NCBI GenBank assembly: GCA_003116995.1
Contig: BDSL01000019.1
Coordinates: 496,001 to 560,000 of the forward strand
Length of the DNA stretch: 64,000 nucleotides
DNA from: Yamagishiella unicocca
Lineage: Eukaryota > Chlorophyta > Chlorophyceae > Chlamydomonadales > Volvocaceae
Direction of reading: 5' to 3'
Part shown: positions 37,301 through 47,395 of the stretch, in pieces
How the letters are laid out: every line of letters starts with the position of its first letter
Position numbering within the stretch: the first letter of the stretch is position 1
Translations under genes and position numbers: made by a program
The notes under the pieces: model-generated
Databases searched by the model: none
The model's input: the letters and a program-made list of their open reading frames with translations, nothing else
What the model was told of the DNA's origin: nothing

Positions 37301-40068
37301 CCCACCTGCGCCAGAATGTCGCTCATGGCGTCACTGGACTCCGCGTGGCCCCGACCCAGCAGCCGCAGCAGCCGCAGGAGCTTCACCTGAAGTGTGGGTG
37401 ACGAGGAGGCAGGCAGGCGCGATGGCCACACCAGTGAGCCGACCAAAACAGGGCAGACGGCGGGAAGCTAGCTGCTAACGAGGAAAGTAACGGCGGCGGA
37501 GGGCTGGGCGCGGGTGTGCCGGGCAGGGGCTGGGCGGGTTGTGCGGCAGAAGGGAGGGGGCAGCGGCACTGGACCAACACAGAGCAGCTCCCTCCCCCCT
37601 CCTGCGTCCGATGTCGTGGCACCCGCATCGCCGCACCGCACCAGCAACGACATGCCAACTGGAGGCCCGGCGGGGGCTGCTTCAGGCAATGTTGCAGCCT
37701 GGCGCGGCTGGCGGCGCTTCATCAGTCCCCTCCTCCCGACCCAAGTGCAAGCCCCGTTTTGGCCCTCCCCTCAGCAGATGGCACCCTCTGCAGTGCATTT
37801 CTGTGGCACAGCCACTTTACCCTCCGCCATTAAGCACCCGCCCATGCCTCCCTCCCTCCCACCGCCCAGAGCTCCGCACGAGCGGCTTCCAGCGCGGCGC
37901 CGCCCGCTGCCCAGCCCCTCGCCCGACACCTTCAGGGCTGCTGCCTAGCTTGCCCGCCCTGCACCTCCGCCAGAAGGCAAACCGGCGACTGGCGTGGGGC
38001 AACACCCTCCCGCCCTAGCAGTCGCGCGGCCAACCCGACCAAGCGGCTCCCAGGGTCCGACCCCCTCAGCGACCCCGTGCCCAGGGCCTTCACGAGGGCG
38101 CCGAGGGGGCCCTATATCTCTGGCTCCGAAGCTCGCCGAGGCCCTAGCAGCCGTGCCGTTCAAACAGCCAAGCTCGCCAGCTGCGTGGGTCCGGTTGGGC
38201 GGGCCCCCCAGCTGGCCCCACAGCTGCCGCGCCACGCCGCAGTGCTATGGCTGCGGCCACATGCGCTGCGGACCCCGGCCCGTGACCACTTCTCCCCCAA
38301 CCTGCGCCTCGGCTTCCGCGCCCCTGCGCATCACTTCCCCTGCCGCTGCGGCTGGCGCACCTGCAGGAAGGGGTTCGTGATGCCCCCCACGTCGTGCTCC
38401 GGGGACACTCCCGGCTGCAGCAGGCCGCGCAGGATGCGGCACAGCGCCGGCACGAAGGGCCGATACTTGTCAGCCATGGAGCTGTCCAGCTCGAGGACCT
38501 GGGCAAGGGGCGGGGAAGGGGGGAGGAAGCAGGGGCTCTGCACCATGCCACGCCGACGCGCCAGCGCTGGCGCTGCCATACCCTCGACGTGTTCCGTCAC
38601 AGGAGCACCCACCCCGACACTGGCCGTGGCTGGGAGGTAGCACGCCCACGTTGTCAGGTGAGCACGCCCTGCTGCCCAGGCATTCCGTTTTTTCACCCCT
38701 ATTTCACCCCTTTTTCACCCGTTTTTCACCATTTTACAACCCTTTACGAACACATTATCCACCCTAGCGCCTGCGCCCCACCCGCACCTGCAGCATGAGC
38801 GTCACTCCGCTCAACACGACGGCCTGGCTGCGGTCGTTCAGCAGCTCCGCCGCCTTGTCCACAAACTGCTCCAGCAGGTCGGGAACCTTTTTGACTATCC
38901 TGCGGGGTCGCAGGAGAGGTTGCAGAGGTGCAGGTTGCAGGACAGGACGGGGCCAGAGGGCAGCCATGGTGGACCCATAGTGGCACGGCAGCTGCCAGGA
39001 GAACAAGTAACGCCACCGTTTGGGGATTGTGGAGTGGGCTTTTAGTCGGTGTCACACGGTTCCGATAAGGGTACAGCAGCAGGGGTCCAAATCGTGGCCT
39101 GGGCGATTTCGCATGCCGCCCAGGAACGCAGACGAGTTGCTTCTCACATACGGGTTTGGAAAGAAAGCTGGCCAGAGCGGCAGGGGGCAGCTGCATGCAG
39201 CTTCTGGTCGTGGGACCAGGCGTCGCGTTACGAACAGTCATCCCCCGTCCTTCATGCGTTGCAGCATATGCCTCATACCCCGAAGGCCCCAGAAGACCGC
39301 TGAATGACCCACAGGCAGGTTGCCGTGACCCCACCCAGGCACGTACCTGATTGCACACAGAGCAGCTTTCTTACGAATGTACGGCGCTGGGCAGTCCATT
39401 AGCTTTTCCACGTCTGGAGCCAGATCCCTGGCCATCTCTGCATGCAAGGACCCCGGGGTCAGCGCCTGCCAACGAGCCACCACGCCCGAAGGCGATGCAT
39501 ACGGACTCTTGTAGGCCTTCCCAGAGTTGCTGAGCGGTATGGCGGGCATATGGGAGCAGGAGCTCACCAGCTGAGCATATGTTGCCCAGCGCCACCAGAG
39601 CCAAGCCCACAATGTACATGTTCTTGTTGTTGTTGAGGTCCATCTTGACGGAGTTTGTAACAAGCATGAGCACCTCTTGGCGCTCGTCGAGCAGGATCAT
39701 GAGCCCCAGGTACCCCATCCGCTGCGAAAAATGCCAAGCACCAAAGTCAGACACCAACGGGGCCTCGTACCGAACACACCAAGCGGCTGCTCGTCAAATA
39801 CTGCAATTATTTACACGGGCTATCTGACCTTCTCCGGGAAGCCTGAGCCAGCGATGAGCTTAAGCGTCTCCATCTGACCAAAGTGCGTGGGATAGCCCAG
39901 CATGTGGATGTACATAAGCTTCGCGACATTGCGATGCCTGTATGATTGTTCCTGCTCCCTGAACGCCTCGCGAAGAGCAGCGCTCTCCTTCGCAATGACC
40001 TCGCGTTCTTCAGCTGCCGTTTTGCAGGCACGGACCGCCTTGATCAGGTCCCGTAAGCGAATTGTCAT
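31395..40068 (-). CDS. AP1G1: AP-1 clathrin adaptor complex, large subunit gamma-adaptin
   Basis: Large subunit of the trans-Golgi/endosome AP-1 coat, which links cargo and clathrin. Fourteen exons (minus): 40068-39829, 39721-39568, 39437-39347, 38899-38788, 38498-38361, 37386-37306, 37050-36847, 36403-36198, 36060-36006, 35730-35485, 33353-33181, 32896-32643, 32423-32209 and 31862-31395, encoding 878 residues, close to the family length. The adaptin trunk starts [20 protein letters not shown] and continues with [76 protein letters not shown] and [12 protein letters not shown]. An Ala/Gly/Pro-rich hinge with DDLDALLG and DDLLNLLG boxes (clathrin or accessory binding) follows, then the C-terminal gamma-ear ([18 protein letters not shown] to EVSNFPPGF). 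The 2.1-kb intron 10 holds a reverse-transcriptase relic. The start lies 400 bases from a divergent gene. Confidence 0.95.
32928..33050 (+). repeat. GGATGGAT / GGTGGATG microsatellite in AP-1 gamma intron 11
   Basis: An almost pure repeat of GGATGGAT and GGTGGATG units lies in the intron between exons 11 and 12 of the gamma-adaptin gene. No coding role. Confidence 0.9.
33740..34308 (+). mobile_element. reverse-transcriptase relic in AP-1 gamma intron 10
   Basis: On the plus strand, opposite to the host gene, the frame from about 33763 to the stop at 34308 reads [12 protein letters not shown], then [39 protein letters not shown] and GYPLHRLL. The pattern YDKR-x-F, SN, SQ-x-x-R, F, GY is that of the C-terminal tail of a group of algal and invertebrate reverse-transcriptase proteins, recalled from family knowledge. 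The catalytic core is missing. A C/T-rich stretch and a (CA)n run lie upstream. The insertion may extend to about 35.4 kb, which would explain the intron length. No disruption of the host gene is expected if the intron is spliced normally. Confidence 0.55.
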
Positions 40069-40468
40069 TTTTGCCCCCTGCCTCTGGGCGTCGTTTGTCC
40101 TACTCGGCTACTGCCGACGCGCCATTTAGTCTCCAAGAGGCAACAGTTCTTTATGCGTGTAACCGAAGAAGTCTATTCATGCATAAAATCTGAGAGGGTT
40201 TGTTACAAGAAGTGTATCCACTTGTCGTCCTCCCCAGACCTGGCCAGCTGCCGTGCGGAACACGACAGAAGTCGACTGCCTCAGACAAAGGCCTTGCAGC
40301 AATACACAGACAACAGTGGGCACTTAAAAAATGCTAATAGCAAAGGCCATCATTACAGAAGGGCAACTTTCGAACGACACGGCCGCTAACAGTAATCGAC
40401 ACATCGACACGCTTTCTTTCTCAATCCTGATGTCCCCCTAGACGCCTCCCTTACCACGCGCCAACCGC
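40069..40468. promoter_or_regulatory. 400-bp divergent promoter region, AP-1 gamma and MTHFR-like gene
   Basis: The start codons of the two genes are 400 bases apart and point away from each other, so both promoters and 5' UTRs share this interval. No clear TATA element is seen on either side. Co-regulation is possible but not shown. Confidence 0.5.
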
Positions 40469-42738
40469 ATGGCCCTCGCTCCTGCCATCCGGCCTCGGTG
40501 TACCACAGCCTCCCGTGGCGCAGCCAGCGTCCCTAACATGCCCCAACCCGCTGTTGCCGTCAGGCGACTATCGCCAAGCGCAGCCCGCGCAGCGGTCAAC
40601 GGTAGCCTGCGTGCCTTGTCCAGCAGCCATGGCGACGCCTCCGGCTGGACGCTCACCCTGGAGCGCGGCATCGGAAAAGCGTACGGCGCCGAGGCAGAGC
40701 TGCAGGCCACGGGGGCATTCCGCGCCGAGGTCTTCCCCGACCTACCCATCGCAACCACTTGGCAGAACCTGGCCAAGGCACTGACAGGGTCGGTGCGTGT
40801 GAGGGTATCGTGGTGGGGGGTTTGTATAAAAACCGTATTACGCAACGGGACAGGATAGTTGGCGCATGGTCAGGGAAGAGGGTGGTACACATGACTGACT
40901 CGGAGGTACCGGTGCCACATGGGGAGGTGACAGGTCGAGCCGTTGGGCAAGGGCATGTTTAGATCTTGGCACGTGCAGTTGCGTGGTTTCGGGGCTAGTG
41001 GTGTGAGAGTGCCGGCAGGTAGCCGCGCACTGCCGTGAGGGTTCGGCGGCGGCAGCAAGGCGACACCGGGGCGGCAGGGATTAGCTGGTCCCCCACGTGG
41101 CATTTGAACGTGTGGTGGGTGCAGTCGGGGGGCTCCCCAGCTCGTCGAGCCCCGCCACCTGTCCCATCTCATAGGGCCTCCGTCCCCTCTCCTACCGGTA
41201 CCCCTCCCCACACCTCAAAACCTCAGGAACCTCGGCGCGTCCGCCACCGCCGACCCCTCGCCGCCCTTCACCCACTACGCCACCCGCCCTGGCGCCCTAA
41301 AGGTCATCACCGCCGCCGCCAATCTTCGCAGTGAGCACCAGCTGGAGATGCGGGTGATGCAGGCCGCAGGAGACGGCGCTGAGGCAGCAGGCGGGCAGCG
41401 CGCCAACGTGTTGCTGTGCGTGTCGGGGTCGCACCCCGTGCGGACGCTGCCGCTGGTGTCCAGGTGCGACACGGCACGATGCGGAGGCGTGTGTGTTTTG
41501 CGGCTTCCTTCCACCCCCGCCGGCTGCGGCGCGACGACGCAAGCCCCCCCTCGTACCCTCCGACCTCCCCGGCAACCCCGAAAGTTTCTCCAAACTACGG
41601 TAGCACCGTCATGCCCCTTCTCCGTTGCTATGGGAATGTTGATCCAGCGGTTTTCCTCTGCTCTTGTGCAGGTTCCTGCGCAACAGCCTGGACACGCTGC
41701 GTGTCGCCCAGCGGCTGAGACAGCTGGGCTATCTGCCGCCCAGCACGCAGCTATGGGTGGTGGCCAATCCGAACACGGAACGCAGCGCGGCGCTCCTGGA
41801 GGCCAAGGTGGGCGGTCCAGGGGAGGCAACAACGAGTGCGCGAGACATGGGATCGAACCCAAGCCTTACCTTGCTGCCTCGCGTGTGCGTCCAAAGGTGG
41901 CGTTGCATACCCGGGGCAGGGGTGGTGGGAATAGCACGCCGTCCCGCTCCCCCCCGCCGCCGCCCCTGACGCCTACTGACGGGGCAAGTGGTGGAATAAA
42001 TAGCACGCTGGCACTTCATTCCCCCCGCGGCTGCCCTGACGCCTACTGACATGGTCGTCCACCCGCTCAGGCGGAGCTGGGCGCCAGCACGGTGCTGACC
42101 CAGCCCCCCCTGGACTGGCCCGCCTACCTGACCTGGATAGAGGACGCCGAGCGCCGCGGCTTGCTGCTGCCGGCCCCCCCGCCGCAACCGCCACAACCGC
42201 ACTCCGCCCCGGCGTCAGCTGCGTCTGTTTCCCCGGCCAGCCCTGCGGCTGCTGCACCGACGCCGCGGCCGTCGGTGGCGAGCGGCTCCAGGGAAGCTCC
42301 TCTGCGGCTGCTGGTGGGCCACCCGGCGGCCAGCTCGGCGGCCAACCTGTCCTTCTGGGTGAGCCTCAGCGGCTGCGGCGGTTCGGCTGCGGCCCAGCGG
42401 CTCGTGGCGGAGGCGGCGCGCGCGGAGATGCATGGCAAGGAGGCGGCCGCCCGACACATGTCGTCGTACAATCGGCAACTTGTGGAGCAGGTGTGTGCAA
42501 CGTGCCGCTGCTGGACGGGGGGGGGCCCGGCTGTGTGGTGTGGAGCGGTCTGGAGGCCTATGCGCCTTTTCCGCCGCGATTTGGCATGTACCAACACCGG
42601 TAGCCCCCCTAATGGTGTGTGCAGGTGCTGGAGCGCGGCGGGGTAGCCGGCATGCACGTCATGCCAATTACAAAGGCGTCCAAGAAGATGGCGCTTCAGA
42701 TGCTAGAGGACGGCACGTTGCCGCCCTCCGCCTGCTAA
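40469..42738 (+). CDS. MTHFR-like (methylenetetrahydrofolate reductase fold) protein, probably organellar
   Basis: Five exons: 40469-40788, 41227-41463, 41672-41807, 42071-42490 and 42625-42738, encoding 408 residues. The first ~54 residues contain many Arg, Ala and Ser and no Asp or Glu, as in a chloroplast or mitochondrial transit peptide. The body follows the TIM-barrel order of the MTHFR family: NVLLCVSGSHPV (usual ...ALRGDPP... strand), FLRNSLDTLRVAQRLRQLGY, LWVVANPNTER with K (ANPE-like), LGASTVLTQPPLD-WPAYLTW (the characteristic GA-x-x-x-TQ-x-x-D), a C-terminal FWVSLSGCGG segment and VAGMHVMPITK. A Pro/Ala-rich insertion (about 42168-42300) sits before the last third. Folate use and FAD binding are inferred only from the fold; conserved active-site Glu and Asp positions cannot be confirmed by eye. 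The exon 1 donor is a weak GTCGGT, chosen over GTGCGT four bases downstream because only it keeps phase. Confidence 0.6.
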
Positions 42739-42876
42739 CACAGCCCCGGAGCGGCATGGCCAGTTGCCGGTGTTGTGGGCGGCTGGCGGCATCACTCCGT
42801 CGCCATTACGCGTCCAAGTGGATGCGCAAATGCGCTGTCGCAACTCCGGACTCGGGGACGTGCCTCAACCACGTCT

Positions 42877-42932
42877 AGTACTAGGACTAGCTAGGTTTCC
42901 TATCAGTACTAGGACCAGCTAGGTTTCCTATC
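42877..42932 (+). repeat. 28-bp tandem duplication in the 3' UTR
   Basis: Two adjacent 28-base copies starting AGTACTAGGACTAGCTAGG, one mismatch (ACTAG versus ACCAG), lie just upstream of the TGTAA at 42948. Each copy contains small CTAG palindromes. Confidence 0.85.
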
Positions 42933-42947
42933 CGAAATCGTCTACAG

Positions 42948-42952
42948 TGTAA
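42948..42952 (+). terminator. poly(A) signal TGTAA of the MTHFR-like gene
   Basis: TGTAA lies 210 bases after the stop codon, at a typical distance for a volvocine 3' UTR. Confidence 0.6.
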
Positions 42953-44000
42953 GTAAGAATGCAGTCGCTCTCGTCTATCCGTGTGCCTCCTACGTAGTGT
43001 CTGCCTAGCCCGGTCAAGTTACCAACTTGGGGGGCCAAAGAAGCAAGTTCTGCACCGGCCGACGTGCCGAAGCCTCCCCCTGCAAATGCAGCCCTGCCAG
43101 ACCTCCATCATAGCAGCAGCAAAACGGAGGAGCCCTGGCGGCAACAAAGAATTTAGCAATACACGGCGGCACGGCGGTGCACAATGGATCGGCCACCAAC
43201 GACATCATGCGCGAAATCCCAGCGCTGTCTTAAGCCCGTAGCATCGGTCCAAGCAGCCGTGCATGGCCCCCCCCCGCCACAACCACTCGCCCAAGCACCA
43301 GGGCATACACTGCACACTGGTGCGTCTCCCGCGCCAGTACCCCTGGCACCCGCCGCCCCTCGAGCAACCCCGGCCAGCACGTGCGGCATACACTACGGTA
43401 TGCCCCAAATACACGGCGGCGGTGACGGCGGCCTGGGGGCTGTCAACTGTGACCCGCATCCACACCCGAGCATGGATATCTCCAACAACGTTCTCGGCCC
43501 GTCAATAGCGAGGCTGCGCCACACCCAGTGGGGTTCTGGTTGTACGACAACCCCGCTCGGTCACTCACCAACAGCGGCGTAGCGCGCCCCGAAGGGGCTA
43601 AACTAGTAAGGCCCTCGCGGCTCGCCCACTCACCCAAGACACCGCAAGCGTAGGTGTCCGTACCTAATCCCAGCACCGCGACTCCCCGAGTCTAAGTTCA
43701 ATCTGCCCGGAATCCCGGCGGCGACTGCCACCAGTGTACACACACACTCTGACGGTCCTTGCGGCTCGCCGACACTAAGCCATGTCCGCACCATGTCACG
43801 CATGCGCAGTCTTGCTGCTTCCCTTCCATTGCAGCACCACGGGGGGCGCTCCTTGCAAGCCGACCCAAAACACACCAACAGCCCCAAATCCCGCCGGCCA
43901 CGGCAAGTCCTTGGCTGCACGAAGCTGCTCCGTAGGACAGCCGATCCGCCGGCACGGCGCCGTTGCCAGCTCTTCACCAACCCTCGTGTCTCTGATTCCT
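42953..44000. other. convergent intergenic region
   Basis: Between the 3' ends of the MTHFR-like gene (plus) and the 311-residue protein gene (minus). It is compositionally coding-like but no recognisable protein was found on either strand. It presumably holds the 3' UTR of the minus-strand gene. Confidence 0.45.
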
Positions 44001-46250
44001 TCACTTGCTGGTGCTGGCGGTGCTCTTGCCTGCGAGCGTCGACCGGATGTGCTCCGTTGCCAGGGCCGCGCTGTCCTGCAGGTGCCTCGTAGCGACGCAT
44101 GAGTTGACCAGCACCGCGTGCGCCCACTCTCGCACCCTGCCCGCAGCCTGGTCGATGATGTCGGGCTCGGGCATCTCCGCCTCCAGCACTCGGGCCACCT
44201 GCAGCAGCCGCAGGATTCCACAGGGGTCGCATCCCAGGGATTGTTCTGTCCGGTCCTTCGCATCAGCACTGCTGGTCCGGTCCCGTCGCGGTATTGCTGG
44301 ACTTGCCCAAGGATCGACAGCGAAGTCGCGCCCCTGTCTCCGCACCGCACTCCACATCAGACGACTGCCCCCGCACTGTACCGTCCCCTCTCTGATCCCC
44401 GGTTCCCTCCCCCCCCCCGGTGTGGGCCACCCAAGTAGTCCAGTAGCATGCGCGCGCGTCCAGGTATCCGAAGGCTTTGCACCAGCTACACTTCCCATGT
44501 CGAGTAAAAGGTCCTTTTCTGCACCCCCCCGCCTGCACCAGCTACATTTCCCATGTCGAGTAAAGGTCAGGTGTGTGAGCTGTCAGGGCGCTGCTCCTGC
44601 TCCCGCTGCGCACCTTTACTGCCGCCCGCACGTGCCGCGCCTCCTCCTCCTCCTCGGCGTCCTCCAGCGTCAGCCGCCGCGCCGCGTGCGCAAGGTTGCG
44701 ACCCAGGCGACACGGCTTCACGCGGGCGGTGTCGTACAGTCGTACCACGGCGGTGACGCTGTGTACGTCCAGGTGCGCACGCAGGTCGCTGACGGCGGCC
44801 CCGTCTGACAGTTGGAGTGTGGTGTTGCCCTGCGCCAGGGGCAGGACGACACGGGCACGACGAGGAACGGGGCGTGAGGAGGGCGTGGCGCCATTGCCTG
44901 CTGAGCGCGGCGCGGTAGCGTGATGGGTTGGGTTGGGTGCGGGGCAGCGGAGGCCGGAGTGCTGAAGACATGAGAGGTGGTGCTGGGACCCGGATTTGGG
45001 TTCCAGGCGGCAAGGGCTCGATGGACGAGGGGTGGTAGGGGTTGGCCCACCTTCGGTCAGCGCAACAGGAAATAGCCCCCCCGGGGCGTAGCTTCCTGAG
45101 GCCTTGTTGGCCAGCTGGCGCTCCTGCCGCCAACGCCTCGCACAGCACCACCCTGCCTACACGTCCTACATGACCTACACGTCGCGTCGCCGATGACCCA
45201 TGATCGATTCCGCCCATGACCCATTCCCTCGTCCTCCTCCCTCCACCTCCCGGCGCGTGAGTACCGTACCTTCAGGTAGATGCTGCCAGGGAAGCCGACC
45301 TTGTCGTACACCACCTGCGGCGGCCCCACCCGTGGCGCCAGCTGCAGCGCGTAGGCTGGCGCCTTCCGAACTACGGAGCTGTTGTGAAGGCGCTCAGGCT
45401 GGAAGGACACGGTCAGTCCCAGGACGCGGCCCAGCAGCCCCCCGGATGTGTTGGATGCGGGCAACTGGGTCGTGAGGCGCAACTTGAGCAGCTCCGTATT
45501 CAAGAAGGGCAGGCGGAACTTCTTGCTGGGCAGGTCAAGGAGGGGAGGCGAGGAGGTAAGGATTTCTGGGTCTGAGGTTTGGGACTGGAGAGATTCTGGA
45601 ATGGGGTGGCGGAGGGGAGGGGCTGCCCCCCGGGAGGAGTGTCGCGCGAGCAAGGAGCGTCTGAGATGATGGGGAGTGCAGCGCGGGCGTTCACCAGACA
45701 GCGGCAAACACGGCGCGCGCGCACACCTGTAGTGGAGTTTGCGCTCCTGCGGCTCCACCTCGAACTTGCCGCGCAGGAAGATATCCTGTAGAAGGGGAAG
45801 GTGATTTGGGTTCAGCGGGCAGCGTGGGTGGGTGGGTGGACGTAGCTGCGTGTTGCACTGCAAGTGCTGCCGTATCGTGCAGGACGGCGCTCCGCGGCGT
45901 GATACAGTAGACATCGGCTCATTTTGGAATGGAGTGAAAAGTTAGGTGCTGGCGCACAGACGAGCGCTGTTCGTCTCGTGAGCAAGCGGTCAATGGGGAC
46001 ATAGCTAAGGTATGTTGGGGAGTGTGGGCGCACGTTCGCGCACCTTCACTGTAAGTGATGCCTTGAACCTCTTAGAGCTCGTTAACGACAGCTTTTTCTC
46101 CTCGTCGTCCGAGCCGGTGGCGCTGTAGGTTGCCGCAATTCCCAGCTCGAGAGGCCCCAACGCAAGCTTAGGACATTTGACCCGGATGCCATATTGCACA
46201 TCATCCAAACCAAAGCTCAATGGGCTGCTAACTGGCTGGGCTGTCGCCAT
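44001..46250 (-). CDS. protein of unknown function, 311 residues
   Basis: Not recognised. Five exons (minus): 46250-46044, 45785-45727, 45525-45270, 44829-44614 and 44198-44001; all junctions keep phase and the sum is a multiple of three. Residues 1-215 are rich in short alternating polar/hydrophobic stretches (GIRVKCPKLALGPLELGIAA, KLHYSKKFRLPFLNTELLKLRL, VVYDKVGFPGSIYLKGNTTLQL). This is the look of a beta-rich protein, possibly a barrel of the plastid outer envelope, but that is inference only. The last 100 residues are helical and charged (LEDAEEEEEARHV, DIIDQAAGRVREWAHAVLV). No signal peptide or transmembrane helix is seen. An in-frame upstream ATG at 46343 would add 31 residues; the start at 46250 was chosen because the protein-like sequence begins there. 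The gene is divergent from the hydrolase gene. Confidence 0.6.
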
Positions 46251-47395
46251 GGCCAAAGGCGTTGCGTCTGTCCGTCCAAAGGGCGTTTGCTGATTGAAGG
46301 CTCGGCGAACGCAGGCGTGTATGACCCAGATTTCCTGACGCAACTATTGCAGTGGAAAGTCAATTTGACAGGGGCGAGTAATTTTGTGCCGAATACCAGA
46401 GATTGGACGACGTTGGAGGGTATTCGCGATGGGAGGGGCTGAGCAAAAAGCGCAGGGCCGATGGACGCGAGCCACAAAAAACACAATAAACACAAAACGA
46501 GAATGACGAATGTTATTGCATTGTCCTGTATATCATCAATGGTCTGTTAAACGCACCTGCGCATTAAAGGCTGCACGGGACGACGGTAATGACCCCGGCG
46601 ACACATTAAATAGAACACGGCAAGCATACTGTGAGGATAAAGTATAATTTGGATTACCTAGCAATCAAAGATTGGGCCTTCCAGGGATGCAACAAGTGTC
46701 GACAAATGTTCGTGACACCCTGCTGAGGGTGGTGCAGCGTGGCAGAGAGCGCCATTCACCACCCGTAGTGAGTGCGATCTGTGCGTGGCGGAACCTGGTG
46801 TCTCGGAACGAGAATGGGAAGATAGGAGTTGTGTAGGCAACCAGGCGAAACGTCCTGCCTTTGCAAGTTTTAACTTTACTATTTCAACAAAAGCGTTGCA
46901 CTTATCAGGATGCAGCTTTGAAAACTGGAGGGGCGATCAAATGAGTGGTGTCGGAAGGGGAGCAGTCTCGTGGGTTGTGGGCAGTTAAAAATGCTACGAC
47001 ACCCCCAGTAGACCGCGACTCAAGCACCATGCAGCCCTTCATCTCGTGTGCTCAATTGCCCTGGACTTCACCCTCGTCCGGGGCCTGTCAGCATTCATCG
47101 AGCCTCCATTCCTAGCTCATCCCGCAGGTTTCTGCCCCGCCCGCTGTCCGCCTTCACCAACTCTCCGCACCTGCACGCAACACAATCGTAGTGTCAGTGA
47201 ATTCGATGCGTAGTGTCAGCGAATCCTATGCCCTAGCGGATGTCGTACATGGCCTGGCGAGGTCCACCGAGCCAGTGTGTTTCGGAGTTGTGTCGGCCAT
47301 CCACCTAGGGCGGCTCCCGCCCACCCAGGCGTGTCGGCACCGTGCTAGTCGACCCGTGCTGTGGCTCGCGCCCTCCAGCAACGCCTGCCGTACCC
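46251..47395. promoter_or_regulatory. divergent intergenic region
   Basis: Shared 5' region between the 311-residue protein gene (minus) and the hydrolase gene (plus). It contains a short direct repeat TAGTGTCAG(T/C)GAAT at about 47190 and 47211. No gene or clear TATA element was found. Confidence 0.4.
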
